Below, in pieces: positions 1 through 8,358 of a stretch of 64,000 nucleotides of DNA. Position numbers and translations under genes: made by a program. Where the stretch lies: NCBI RefSeq assembly GCF_947500985.1, contig NZ_CANMTX010000007.1, forward strand, positions 62,001-126,000, read 5' to 3'. Positions within the stretch are counted from its first letter, which is position 1; every line of letters starts with the position of its first letter. The DNA comes from an uncultured Maribacter sp. (GTDB lineage: Bacteria; Bacteroidota; Bacteroidia; Flavobacteriales; Flavobacteriaceae). Below the pieces are notes generated by a model that was given only the letters and a program-made list of their open reading frames with translations, was not told where the DNA came from and made no database searches.

Positions 1-528
1 ATGGCAGCAGCAAAAGGCTTAACCTTTGATGTTTTAATAGAGATTCCGAAAGGAAGCAGAAACAAATACGAATACGATTTTGATTTACATAAAATTCGTT
101 TTGACCGTATGTTGTTTTCTTCAATGATGTATCCTGGTGATTATGGATTCATACCTGAAACTTTAGCGTTAGATAAAGATCCATTAGACGTTTTAGTAAT
201 GGGAACAGAACCTACATATCCAATGACGGTGATGGAAGTAAAACCTATAGGTGTATTTCACATGACAGATGAGAAAGGTCCAGATGAGAAAATTATCTGT
301 GTACCAGTTTCAGATCCAATCTGGAGCAATAACAATGATATTAGTGATTTGAATCCGCATAGATTAAAAGAAATCGAACATTTCTTTCAAGTATATAAAG
401 ATTTAGAAGAGAAAAAAGTTGATACAGGCGGGTGGAGCGATGCTGCTAAAGCAATCGAAATATACCACGAATGTGTTAAGAGATATGATGATAGTGAGCA
501 CAAAGCAAAGCGCACTTTTGTGATATAA
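1..528 (+). CDS. ppa: Inorganic pyrophosphatase, soluble family I
   Basis: Hydrolyses cytosolic pyrophosphate to two phosphates, pulling biosynthetic reactions forward. The 175-residue protein has the normal family I length and carries the metal-binding signature DKDPLDV with Asp58, Asp60 and Asp63, as well as the N-terminal IEIPKGSRNKYEYD segment and the FPGDYGF-like stretch MYPGDYGFIPET. The ATG lies on the first base of the window, so an upstream start cannot be excluded, but the length fits the family. It is followed by a strong terminator and then by the membrane-bound pyrophosphatase, so two mechanistically unrelated pyrophosphatases sit in tandem. Identification is very secure. Confidence 0.96.
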   Translation: MAAAKGLTFDVLIEIPKGSRNKYEYDFDLHKIRFDRMLFSSMMYPGDYGFIPETLALDKDPLDVLVMGTEPTYPMTVMEVKPIGVFHMTDEKGPDEKIICVPVSDPIWSNNNDISDLNPHRLKEIEHFFQVYKDLEEKKVDTGGWSDAAKAIEIYHECVKRYDDSEHKAKRTFVI

Positions 529-548
529 ATAATATTTTACATCATTTG

Positions 549-585
549 AGCCACTTTTTTTAATAAAAAGTGGCTTTTTTTATTC
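549..585 (+). terminator. Intrinsic terminator after ppa
   Basis: An 11-bp stem (AGCCACTTTTT at 549-559 pairs with AAAAAGTGGCT at 565-575) is followed by a run of T. It separates ppa from the membrane pyrophosphatase gene. Confidence 0.9.
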
Positions 586-634
586 TATTCTAATTTACTA
601 CATTAGTCGAACTAACAACTAACAAATAGATTAA

Positions 635-3061
635 ATGGAGTCAATGATGATTTACATGCCAATTCTTATGGCAGTATTAGGCCTAATTTACATGGGCATT
701 AAAAGATCTTGGGTGATGAAACAACACGCCGGAGATGGAAAAATGAAAGAAATATCAGATCACATTTATGAAGGCGCCCTAGCCTTTTTAAGTGCGGAAT
801 ATAGACTTCTGGCTATATTCGTGGTCGTTGTAAGTATTCTGCTTGCAATCGTTTCTTTCGTAGTGCCAACAACACATTGGCTAATTGTAATAGCATTTAT
901 TTTTGGTGCTGTATTTTCTGCCTACGCAGGTAATATAGGTATGAAAATAGCAACTAAGACCAATGTAAGAACTACACAGGCAGCACGTACAAGTTTGCCT
1001 AATGCATTAAAAATATCTTTTGGTGGTGGTACTGTTATGGGACTTGGTGTTGCTGGTTTAGCAGTATTAGGACTTACGATATTCTTTATAGTATTCTTTC
1101 AGTTTTTTATGGGCGGTGTTTGGACATCGACTATGGATATGACAATAGTTTTAGAAACCCTTGCAGGTTTCTCTTTAGGTGCAGAGTCTATTGCGTTATT
1201 TGCTCGTGTAGGTGGCGGTATTTATACCAAAGCAGCCGATGTAGGTGCAGATTTAGTAGGTAAGGTAGAAGCTGGTATACCAGAAGATGATCCTCGAAAC
1301 CCAGCTACAATTGCCGATAATGTTGGTGATAACGTAGGTGACGTTGCTGGTATGGGTGCAGATTTATTTGGGTCATATGTAGCAACTGTTTTGGCAGCTA
1401 TGGTTTTGGGTAACTATGTAATTAAAGATATGGGTGGTAATATTACCGATGCCTTTGGTGGTATCGGACCGATATTATTGCCAATGGCAATTGCAGGTGC
1501 AGGTATTATTATATCTATCATCGGTACCATGTTGGTAAAAATAAAAAGCAACGATGCCAAAGAAGCTGAGGTAATGGGTGCTTTGAATATTGGTAACTGG
1601 ACATCAATTGTTCTGGTTGCAATCTCATGTTTTGGTTTGGTTACTTGGATGTTGCCTGAAACCATGAAAATGGAATTCTTTGGTGAAGGACTTTTAGAAA
1701 TATCTTCAATGCGTGTATTCTATGCCACTTTGGTAGGTTTAGTAGTAGGTGCAGTGATTTCTTCAGTAACAGAATATTATACAGGATTAGGGAAGTCTCC
1801 TATCCTAAAAATTGTACAGCAATCTTCAACAGGTGCGGGTACGAATATTATCGCAGGTTTGGCAACGGGTATGATTTCTACATTCCCATCAGTTTTATTG
1901 TTTGCAGGTGCTATTTGGGCATCTTATGCATTTGCAGGTTTTTACGGTGTTGCTTTGGCCGCCTCTGCAATGATGGCAACTACAGCTATGCAATTGGCGA
2001 TTGATGCCTTCGGGCCAATTTCTGATAACGCAGGTGGTATTGCCGAAATGAGTGAGCAAGAACCTATCGTAAGAGAAAGAACGGATATATTAGATTCTGT
2101 AGGTAATACAACTGCGGCTACAGGTAAAGGTTTCGCTATTGCTTCTGCAGCATTAACATCTTTGGCATTATTTGCAGCCTATGTGACTTTCACGGGTATT
2201 GATGGTATCAACATATTTAAAGCTCCGGTGTTGGCAATGTTATTTGTTGGTGGTATGGTGCCGGTAGTATTCTCTGCATTGGCAATGAATGCTGTTGGTA
2301 AAGCGGCGATGGAAATGGTACAAGAAGTTAGACGTCAGTTTAAAGATATACCTGGTATTATGGAAGGTACAGGTAAGCCTGAATATGATAAATGTGTGGC
2401 TATCTCTACAAAAGCTTCTTTGAAAGAAATGATGTTACCTGGTTTATTAACTATCGGTTTTCCGTTGGTCATTGCATTCGTTCCTATGTTATTCGGAATG
2501 AACAAATTGGCGATTGCAGAAATGTTAGGTGGTTATATGGCTGGTGTTACCGTATCTGGTGTATTATGGGCAATCTTTCAAAACAATGCCGGTGGTGCTT
2601 GGGATAATGCCAAGAAATCATTTGAAGCAGGGGTTGAGATCAATGGTGAAATGACGTATAAAGGTTCAGAAGCGCATAAAGCAGCTGTAACTGGTGATAC
2701 TGTTGGTGATCCTTTTAAAGATACTTCAGGTCCTTCAATGAACATATTAATTAAATTGACTTGCTTAATAGGGTTGGTAATTGCACCAATATTAGGTGGT
2801 CATGCAGAAGAAGGTGTTGCATCGCTAAGTGATACAAAAGAGGTTGCTATAGAAATGAATGTAGAAAGTGCAGATTTGGCAGAAGCTATTGTTACCTATT
2901 CTACTACGGTAAATGGTGAGTCAATTACTGAAGAGGTAGTTTATAACGGTACCAAAGCTGAGGTTGAGGCACAATTGCAAGCATTTGAAAATGCAACAAT
3001 TAAAAAGAAAGGAACCGCTACAGAAATTACTATAGAAAAAGTGGAGATTAATAAACAGTAA
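635..3061 (+). CDS. hppA: Membrane-bound ion-pumping pyrophosphatase
   Basis: Integral membrane enzyme that couples pyrophosphate hydrolysis to H+ (or Na+) export. It is hydrophobic throughout and carries the catalytic signature [11 protein letters not shown] (residues 202-212) and the DNVGDNVGD motif near 228-236. The segment [11 protein letters not shown] near residue 490 has the Ala found in K+-dependent enzymes rather than the Lys of K+-independent ones. The usual helix-6 gate glutamate is absent (DLFGSYVAT near 243-251), while a Glu is present in the preceding helix (GAESIAL, Glu184), the arrangement I recall for Flavobacterium johnsoniae-type H+ pumps. The last ~85 residues after the final membrane segment are a hydrophilic Glu/Thr-rich extension that most relatives lack. 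Family certain; transported ion inferred. Confidence 0.96.
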   Translation: MESMMIYMPILMAVLGLIYMGIKRSWVMKQHAGDGKMKEISDHIYEGALAFLSAEYRLLAIFVVVVSILLAIVSFVVPTTHWLIVIAFIFGAVFSAYAGNIGMKIATKTNVRTTQAARTSLPNALKISFGGGTVMGLGVAGLAVLGLTIFFIVFFQFFMGGVWTSTMDMTIVLETLAGFSLGAESIALFARVGGGIYTKAADVGADLVGKVEAGIPEDDPRNPATIADNVGDNVGDVAGMGADLFGSYVATVLAAMVLGNYVIKDMGGNITDAFGGIGPILLPMAIAGAGIIISIIGTMLVKIKSNDAKEAEVMGALNIGNWTSIVLVAISCFGLVTWMLPETMKMEFFGEGLLEISSMRVFYATLVGLVVGAVISSVTEYYTGLGKSPILKIVQQSSTGAGTNIIAGLATGMISTFPSVLLFAGAIWASYAFAGFYGVALAASAMMATTAMQLAIDAFGPISDNAGGIAEMSEQEPIVRERTDILDSVGNTTAATGKGFAIASAALTSLALFAAYVTFTGIDGINIFKAPVLAMLFVGGMVPVVFSALAMNAVGKAAMEMVQEVRRQFKDIPGIMEGTGKPEYDKCVAISTKASLKEMMLPGLLTIGFPLVIAFVPMLFGMNKLAIAEMLGGYMAGVTVSGVLWAIFQNNAGGAWDNAKKSFEAGVEINGEMTYKGSEAHKAAVTGDTVGDPFKDTSGPSMNILIKLTCLIGLVIAPILGGHAEEGVASLSDTKEVAIEMNVESADLAEAIVTYSTTVNGESITEEVVYNGTKAEVEAQLQAFENATIKKKGTATEITIEKVEINKQ

Positions 3062-3080
3062 TTTCATATTTAGAATATAA

Positions 3081-3109
3081 AAAACCATCAGCATTGCTGA
3101 TGGTTTTTT
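3081..3109. terminator. Bidirectional terminator between hppA and tonB-like gene
   Basis: A nearly perfect stem (AAAACCATCAGC pairing with GCTGATGGTTTT, loop ATT) is flanked by A on one side and T on the other, so it can stop transcription from both convergent genes. Confidence 0.88.
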
Positions 3110-3115
3110 GTTTTT

Positions 3116-3823
3116 CTAGTTCTGTAGTTTGAATGTGATTGGAATAGCAAAAGAAACTTTTACAGCAGAACCTCTTTGTTTACCCGGAGTCATTTTTGGT
3201 AATTTAGATAAAATTCTTACGGCTTCTTTTTCTAGTATATCATGCGGACCTCTTTTTCGAATAGCTCCAATAGTACCATCATTGTTAATCATAAATGTAG
3301 TATTTACTCTACCTTGAATGTTCATTTCTTGAGCCATTTCTGGGTAACGAAAGTTTTTACGAATATGCTTTTGCATCATGTCATTAAAGCAAGCTCTTTT
3401 GTCTTTTTCATTTTCACAACCTGGGAAAACAGGAACTTCTTCAATGGTAATCCAATTTACTTTTACTTCTTCCTCTTCTTCTATAACCTCGAAATCTGAT
3501 GCGTCTACAACCTCGGTTTCAGTGTTTACTTCAATAGAAATAACTTTAGTTTCTTCAATAGGGTCATCATCCTCGACGATTTCTATTTCAGTTGGTAAAG
3601 CTGGTGGTTTAGGTGGTGGGGTAGCTTCTAGTTCGAAAACCGGAATTTCTTCATCTATCGATTCGTCAGTTATGTTAAAAGCTACTTCGTATTCTTTAAG
3701 TGGGTCAAATGATTTCCATTCTAAGGCGGTGTATACCATACCTAATACTAATAGTAGTCCGATTACAAAGAACATTCCGCTCTTTTTGTTCAGGTCTTTC
3801 TGTGGATTCTTTTTTGGTCTCAT
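3116..3823 (-). CDS. TonB family energy transducer
   Basis: Inner-membrane-anchored periplasmic protein that passes proton-motive-force energy to outer-membrane TonB-dependent receptors. The 235 residues show a short basic cytoplasmic N-terminus, one membrane helix (about 17-36), an acidic and proline-rich spacer with PPPKPPALP (about 69-77), and a C-terminal TonB domain from about 150 (PGCEN, FRYPEMAQEMNIQGRV, VKVSFAIPITF). It stands alone without exbB or exbD nearby and converges on hppA. Many flavobacteria have several TonB paralogues, so the receptor it serves is not known; the receptor at 8.4 kb is one candidate only by proximity. Confidence 0.9.
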   Translation of the reverse strand: MRPKKNPQKDLNKKSGMFFVIGLLLVLGMVYTALEWKSFDPLKEYEVAFNITDESIDEEIPVFELEATPPPKPPALPTEIEIVEDDDPIEETKVISIEVNTETEVVDASDFEVIEEEEEVKVNWITIEEVPVFPGCENEKDKRACFNDMMQKHIRKNFRYPEMAQEMNIQGRVNTTFMINNDGTIGAIRKRGPHDILEKEAVRILSKLPKMTPGKQRGSAVKVSFAIPITFKLQN

Positions 3824-4061
3824 AATGTTTGAATTTTAGACTTGCATAAACAAGTAGAGTTATTATTTATTTACTTACTTGTCTAAAACTATAGTAAACC
3901 TAAAGGCTGTGAAACGAGTAATGAGTTAACGCTGCTTTTGGGTGAGTGAAAGAGACATTCATTTGAAACAGACGCACAGAATAATTGCTTGTAGGTGGTA
4001 AAATCAATAATTCTTGAAATAAAAATTTTAAAGGTTGTTGAAAGACCGTAATTTTAACGTC

Positions 4062-5063
4062 ATGGGTATTTTTAAAAAAGATAAACTTCAAATCATTAAT
4101 TTTCAGTCCTACGGTAGTGCTAATCGTTTGTATGTAAGGGGTAGGGCAATTGAAGATGAAAATATCGATTTAGATCAAAAAGGTTTTTTCAATTTGATTA
4201 AAAATACATGGAAGCGTTTTGAAACCGATGAAATTAAAAATGCTCCTTTAAAAATTACATTTTCTAACGGTGAAACAGTAGAAGGTACTACTGATGGTGA
4301 TGGTTATTATCTAATTGATGAGAATATAGAGGGGCTTCAAGATTTGGCAAATGATGAAGGTTGGGTAAAATTTGAGCTATCGTTTGGCAATACAAATTTA
4401 AAAAGGGAGATACTTCTGCAAAATCGTTTTCCCGGTGAAATGCTAATACCATGTAAGCAAGCCAAATTTGGGGTTATCAGTGATATTGATGATACAATTT
4501 TACATACGGGAGTAGTGTCTTCTTTAAAATGGAAGGTCATTATAAACACAATGTTTAAAAGAGCTACTAAGCGGGCTCAGTTAGAAGGAGCATCGGATTT
4601 TTATACAAAACTACATCAGGGTAAAACAGGAAACGACGCAAATCCTATTTTTTATGTGAGTCATAGTCCTTGGAATTTGTATAGATATCTTGAACTTTTC
4701 TTGAAGACTAATAATTTTCCTAAAGGTCCGGTTTTGTTGCGTAGTATGGCAAGTTTCAAAAGAAGAAAAAAGAGTGATGAAAAGCCGCAGAAGCAAAAAG
4801 AAATCAGTAATTTATTAAAATCCTATCCAGAATTACCTTTTATATTAATTGGTGATAGCGGTGAAAAAGATGGTGATATTTATCAAGAGATATCTATGCT
4901 TTTTCCGGGTAGAATAAAAGCTATTTATTTACGTAGTGTCAACCACAGCAAACGTATGGCACGTATTGAAAATCTATTTGCAGACTTTAAAGACATACCC
5001 TTTCTAATGGTCAATAAAACAGCTGAAGCTATTGATCACGCAAAGAAAAACGGTTTTATATGA
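4062..5063 (+). CDS. App1-like phosphatase (DUF2183)
   Basis: Predicted HAD-like phosphatase of the App1 family, whose yeast member dephosphorylates phosphatidic acid. The motif SDIDDTILHTGV near residue 140 gives the DxDxT nucleophile signature, and later segments (VSHSPWNLYRYLELFL, LIGDSGEKDGDIYQEI) match the conserved DUF2183 blocks. I place the start at the ATG at 4062 (MGIFKKDKLQIINFQSYG), because the longer reading frame would need a TTG at 4035 and adds nine atypical residues. No membrane segment or signal peptide is visible, so it is probably cytosolic or peripheral. It is monocistronic and ends 2 bp before the convergent pabC. The natural substrate in bacteria is unknown. Confidence 0.85.
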   Translation: MGIFKKDKLQIINFQSYGSANRLYVRGRAIEDENIDLDQKGFFNLIKNTWKRFETDEIKNAPLKITFSNGETVEGTTDGDGYYLIDENIEGLQDLANDEGWVKFELSFGNTNLKREILLQNRFPGEMLIPCKQAKFGVISDIDDTILHTGVVSSLKWKVIINTMFKRATKRAQLEGASDFYTKLHQGKTGNDANPIFYVSHSPWNLYRYLELFLKTNNFPKGPVLLRSMASFKRRKKSDEKPQKQKEISNLLKSYPELPFILIGDSGEKDGDIYQEISMLFPGRIKAIYLRSVNHSKRMARIENLFADFKDIPFLMVNKTAEAIDHAKKNGFI

Positions 5064-5065
5064 TT

Positions 5066-5668
5066 TTATCCCTTACTAATATTTGTAATAGGTACCCATC
5101 TGGTTTTATCAAAATCATTTAGGGCATTGATCAATTGAAAGCTTTCAAAATTTTGTAGGTCATCTACAGAAATTCTTTTTTCCGTAATCTTATTTTCATT
5201 CAATAATCTGGCTCTACACGTGCCTTCAAGTAGTGGAGTTGATGGAGTTACAATCTGTTTACTATCCTTAAGTAGAATGTTGGCATAAGAAGTGTCTGTA
5301 ACAAGTCCGTTTTTAATAATTAAAACATCATCAAAGTCTCCTTTTTGCTTATAGAGGTTGTTCAATTTTTTACGGTTGTTCCTTTTTACGTTGTAAGATA
5401 TGGTGTCATCGCTTACTAGTTTGAGCGAGGAAGGTATGCTGTTTTCATATTTAGAAAAGGAAAATCGCGTACCATGTTGTTTGTAGCCAATTCGCAATTT
5501 GTATTTTAAAGTAGGGTCTAAATTGGTCAAATGTATGCCATCGAACAAAGAATAGGTAGGGTGGGTTTTATACTGCTGCATATAAGACCTATTGAATCTA
5601 GCCTCATGGTATGCTGCATTCTTGATTTGGCTATTCTCAATACAAACAGATTCAAATAATGGGTACAT
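5066..5668 (-). CDS. pabC: Class IV aminotransferase, probable aminodeoxychorismate lyase
   Basis: PLP enzyme that probably converts 4-amino-4-deoxychorismate to p-aminobenzoate and pyruvate for folate synthesis. At 200 residues it is short for the family. It shows the fold-type IV core: a basic stretch with candidate PLP lysines near 94-101, the block DDVLIIKNGLVTDTSYANI where relatives usually read a Glu before the Asn, and TPLLEGTCRARLL near the end. Its start overlaps the end of the upstream pabB by 17 bp, so the two are translationally coupled, which is the main reason for preferring aminodeoxychorismate lyase over branched-chain or D-amino acid aminotransferase. Confidence 0.83.
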   Translation of the reverse strand: MYPLFESVCIENSQIKNAAYHEARFNRSYMQQYKTHPTYSLFDGIHLTNLDPTLKYKLRIGYKQHGTRFSFSKYENSIPSSLKLVSDDTISYNVKRNNRKKLNNLYKQKGDFDDVLIIKNGLVTDTSYANILLKDSKQIVTPSTPLLEGTCRARLLNENKITEKRISVDDLQNFESFQLINALNDFDKTRWVPITNISKG

Positions 5669-6626
5669 ATATTTTTTCTAAAAGTTCTTGGTATTCCTCT
5701 TCCATCTCGCTCAAGTGAGTAATGCCACCGCCACTTTTGTAAAAAAGCTTTTTATTAATTTTTTCAATAAATCGAATGCTAACTGCACTGTCAATTTGGT
5801 GTCCGTCAAATACGCCAAAGATTCCGGTATAGAAACCACGTGGTTCAATTTCCGCTTTAGAAATAATTTCTAAAGTTTTCTTTTTTGGCGCTCCGCTTAT
5901 CGATCCTGCCGGTAATGTTTTTAATAATAAAGAGGCGAAGTTATCTTTCCAGTTCTCAGGTAATTCTCCTTGAATTTCGGTACTGGTCTGTAATAGTTCT
6001 TGATCTCCTTTTTTAATTTTATCTACGAATCTAAATTTATTGACCCTTACTTTTTTGGCAATCATAGAAAGATCGTTTCGTATAAGGTCAACGATAGTAT
6101 TATGCTCGTAAAGTTCTTTTTTATTCGACAATAATAGTTCTTCAGCATTTGGCACATCACTGTTGATAGTACCTTTCATTGGGTACGAGAAAATACTTCC
6201 GTTCTTTATTTTGAGATAGCATTCTGGTGAGAAAACAACGAATTTCTCTTTGTAAAGAAGCCTATATGGGGCATGGGCTTTTTGATAAATCTCATTTAAA
6301 TCTACCGCTGTATTGAGGGCAGTAGGGAACGTAAGATTTAGCAAAAAGCTATTGCCATTATTCAATTCTTGTTTGACGGTGTTGAAAGCTCTTTCGTAAA
6401 TTTCTTTAGAAACCAATTTTGGTTTTAAATCAAAATCTACACCATCAAGATTAGTTTTAGCAAGATTTTTATCATTACCATTGCCTTTGATGTTGAAGAA
6501 GATATTTTCTTTTGCAGCTTCTTCAAAAGTAAAAACCTGTTTTATTGAATTTTCAAAATCAATAATGAATAAAAACGGAATTCTATCTTGAAGAAAGCGA
6601 GTAGCTTTTTTTTCAAAATTTTCCAT
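5652..6626 (-). CDS. pabB: Aminodeoxychorismate synthase component I
   Basis: Chorismate-binding enzyme that, with ammonia from a PabA amidotransferase, makes 4-amino-4-deoxychorismate for folate synthesis. The motif YPMKGT (Lys151) carries the nucleophilic lysine typical of PabB, where anthranilate synthase has Ala; GSISGAPKKKT near residue 235 and GGGITHLSEMEEEYQE near the C-terminus complete the family signature. At 324 residues it lacks much of the N-terminal domain of enterobacterial PabB, as other Bacteroidota versions do. No pabA is in the window. It lies 26 bp downstream of the deoxynucleoside kinase and overlaps pabC. Confidence 0.93.
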   Translation of the reverse strand: MENFEKKATRFLQDRIPFLFIIDFENSIKQVFTFEEAAKENIFFNIKGNGNDKNLAKTNLDGVDFDLKPKLVSKEIYERAFNTVKQELNNGNSFLLNLTFPTALNTAVDLNEIYQKAHAPYRLLYKEKFVVFSPECYLKIKNGSIFSYPMKGTINSDVPNAEELLLSNKKELYEHNTIVDLIRNDLSMIAKKVRVNKFRFVDKIKKGDQELLQTSTEIQGELPENWKDNFASLLLKTLPAGSISGAPKKKTLEIISKAEIEPRGFYTGIFGVFDGHQIDSAVSIRFIEKINKKLFYKSGGGITHLSEMEEEYQELLEKIYVPII

Positions 6627-6652
6627 TGGTTTCGAGCTTTGCGAAAGTGAAC

Positions 6653-7267
6653 TTAAAATAGACCGTTAATTTGAGCGTCAATTTTGTTAAGTATGCTACC
6701 TAAATCTTCAGGGTTGTCAACAAAATCTAAATCGTCTACATCGATAATCAATAAGTTTCCTTTTTCATATCCATGAATCCAAGCTTCGTAACGTTCGTTC
6801 AATCGACTTAAATAGTCAATTGAAATTGTGTTTTCATATTCTCTACCTCTCTTATGAATTTGCTTCACCAAGTTAGGGATTGAACTACGCAGGTAAATTA
6901 AAAGATCTGGCGGGTCCACTAAGGTCTCCATCAAATCAAATAAACTAGAATAGTTCTGAAAATCTCTATTAGTCATTAGACCCATAGCATGTAGGTTGGG
7001 TGCAAAAATATGTGCATCCTCATAAATAGTTCTATCCTGAATTATTTCTTTACCACTTTCTTTAATTTGAAGAATTTGGCGGTACCTACTGTTTAAAAAG
7101 TATATCTGAAGATTAAAACTCCAGCGTTCCATCTGATTGTAAAAATCATCTAAATACGGGTTCTCAACAACATCTTCATAATGAGCTTCCCATTTATAAT
7201 GTTTTGAAAGTAATCTAGTTAGGGTTGTTTTTCCGGCACCGATATTTCCGGCAACTGCTATGTGCAT
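6653..7267 (-). CDS. Deoxynucleoside kinase
   Basis: Phosphorylates a deoxynucleoside (probably deoxyadenosine, deoxycytidine or deoxyguanosine) in the salvage pathway. The P-loop GNIGAGKTT lies at residues 7-15, the catalytic DR pair is in IIQDRTIYEDAHIF, and the LID arginines are in KRGREYENTI, all typical of the dCK/dGK family; 204 residues is the normal bacterial length. Base specificity cannot be read from sequence alone. It is first in a minus-strand block with pabB and pabC. The 194-bp spacer to the divergent GLPGLI gene holds short heptad-like words (7318-7347). Confidence 0.92.
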   Translation of the reverse strand: MHIAVAGNIGAGKTTLTRLLSKHYKWEAHYEDVVENPYLDDFYNQMERWSFNLQIYFLNSRYRQILQIKESGKEIIQDRTIYEDAHIFAPNLHAMGLMTNRDFQNYSSLFDLMETLVDPPDLLIYLRSSIPNLVKQIHKRGREYENTISIDYLSRLNERYEAWIHGYEKGNLLIIDVDDLDFVDNPEDLGSILNKIDAQINGLF

Positions 7268-7317
7268 AGAATTAAATTAATTAATGGTTGTGTTCTTATT
7301 TTCAAACAATGTTCGAT

Positions 7318-7347
7318 GGTACAAGATACAAGATAACTACAGGAAGT
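7318..7347. repeat. Short heptad-word tract
   Basis: The words TACAAGA and TACAAGA follow each other in 7-nt register and run into related words. It lies between divergent genes and resembles the longer tracts at 24.6 and 58.9 kb. Confidence 0.45.
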
Positions 7348-7449
7348 AAAAACATATTTGTTGTATGGCATAAAAATAATTACCTCAATTCATTTATTAA
7401 CAGAAAATGATTAAACCAAAACCAAAAAATGGTGTCATACTACGGAATT

Positions 7450-7457
7450 TAATTTTG
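7450..7457 (+). promoter_or_regulatory. Possible -7 promoter element of the GLPGLI gene
   Basis: TAATTTTG matches the Bacteroidota TAnnTTTG element but ends only 4 nt before the ATG at 7462, so a transcript from it would be leaderless or nearly so. No convincing -33 element is seen, hence the modest confidence. Confidence 0.4.
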
Positions 7458-7461
7458 GAAC

Positions 7462-8319
7462 ATGATAAAATATAAGTGGTTAATAGGTTTTATAATGGTT
7501 TTTATGGGCGTTACCATTCAAGCGCAAGATTTTCAAGGTAAAGCGGTATATCAGAGTAAAACACAGGTAAATTTCGATTTTGGGAACAGAAATATTCCTG
7601 AGGATAGAAAAAAAGAAATGATGGAGCGTATTAAAAAGGCAAATGAAAAAACCTTTGTACTCAATTTCAATCAAACAGCATCAATTTACGAAGAAGAAGA
7701 AAAATTAGAACAACCAGGTGAAAGAGGTGGAGGTCGAGGTCCAAGATTTGGTGCAATGGCAGGTACTGATGGAGATTTATATAAAAATATAAAAGATCAG
7801 CGGTACTTGATAAAGAATGAGCTTCTAGGTAAAATTTTCTTGATTGATGATGAATTAGAGGCGCTAGAGTGGAAAATGGGTACCGAATCTAAGAAGATAG
7901 GTAATTATACTGCGTCTAAAGCTACTGCTACAAAAACGATAAAGCGACCGAATATGAGTGCGATTTTCAGAAGACCAGGTAGGGAAGACGAAAATAAGGA
8001 TGAGGCGAAAAAAGAAGATGAATTTACTATAAAAGAGGTAGAGATTGTAGCGTGGTATACGCCTGAAGTTCCAATAAATCAAGGTCCGGGATTATACTGG
8101 GGATTACCTGGTTTAATATTAGCGGTAAACGATGATATCACAACGATTGTATGTTCTGAGATTACCATGAATCCTTCTGAGAAAATTGAAATAAAAGCAC
8201 CAAGTAAAGGTAAAAAGGTAACTCAATCTGAGTATGATGAAATCTCTCAAGAAAAGATGAAAGAGATGCGTGAGAATTTTAGAAACCGTGGCGGTCGTGG
8301 TGGCGGTAGACCAAACTAA
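7462..8319 (+). CDS. GLPGLI family secreted protein
   Basis: Periplasmic protein of a Bacteroidota-specific family of unknown function. Residues 1-21 form a Sec signal peptide (cleavage near IQAQ). The name-giving motif is seen as YWGLPGLILAV around residues 211-221. The C-terminus is rich in Gly and Arg (GGRGGGR), and a similar Gly/Arg patch (GERGGGRGPR) occurs near residue 88; such stretches are often disordered. It lies 39 bp upstream of a TonB-dependent receptor, a pairing common in flavobacteria, which suggests a shared process at the envelope. The ligand or role is not known. Confidence 0.9.
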   Translation: MIKYKWLIGFIMVFMGVTIQAQDFQGKAVYQSKTQVNFDFGNRNIPEDRKKEMMERIKKANEKTFVLNFNQTASIYEEEEKLEQPGERGGGRGPRFGAMAGTDGDLYKNIKDQRYLIKNELLGKIFLIDDELEALEWKMGTESKKIGNYTASKATATKTIKRPNMSAIFRRPGREDENKDEAKKEDEFTIKEVEIVAWYTPEVPINQGPGLYWGLPGLILAVNDDITTIVCSEITMNPSEKIEIKAPSKGKKVTQSEYDEISQEKMKEMRENFRNRGGRGGGRPN

Positions 8320-8358
8320 ATAAGTACTTCATAATTCATTCTTTTTTATAGCTTTCAC

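Noticed and set aside
3378-3839. Plus-strand ORF of 153 codons opposite the TonB-like gene
   Set aside because: It lies wholly antisense to a well-supported TonB gene and is rich in serine from reading its acidic spacer backwards.
3900-4091. Minus-strand ORF of 63 codons between the TonB-like and App1-like genes
   Set aside because: No signal, domain or promoter, and it overlaps the App1-like start; the 3824-4061 spacer otherwise holds only a weak inverted repeat (ACAAGTA / TACTTGT).
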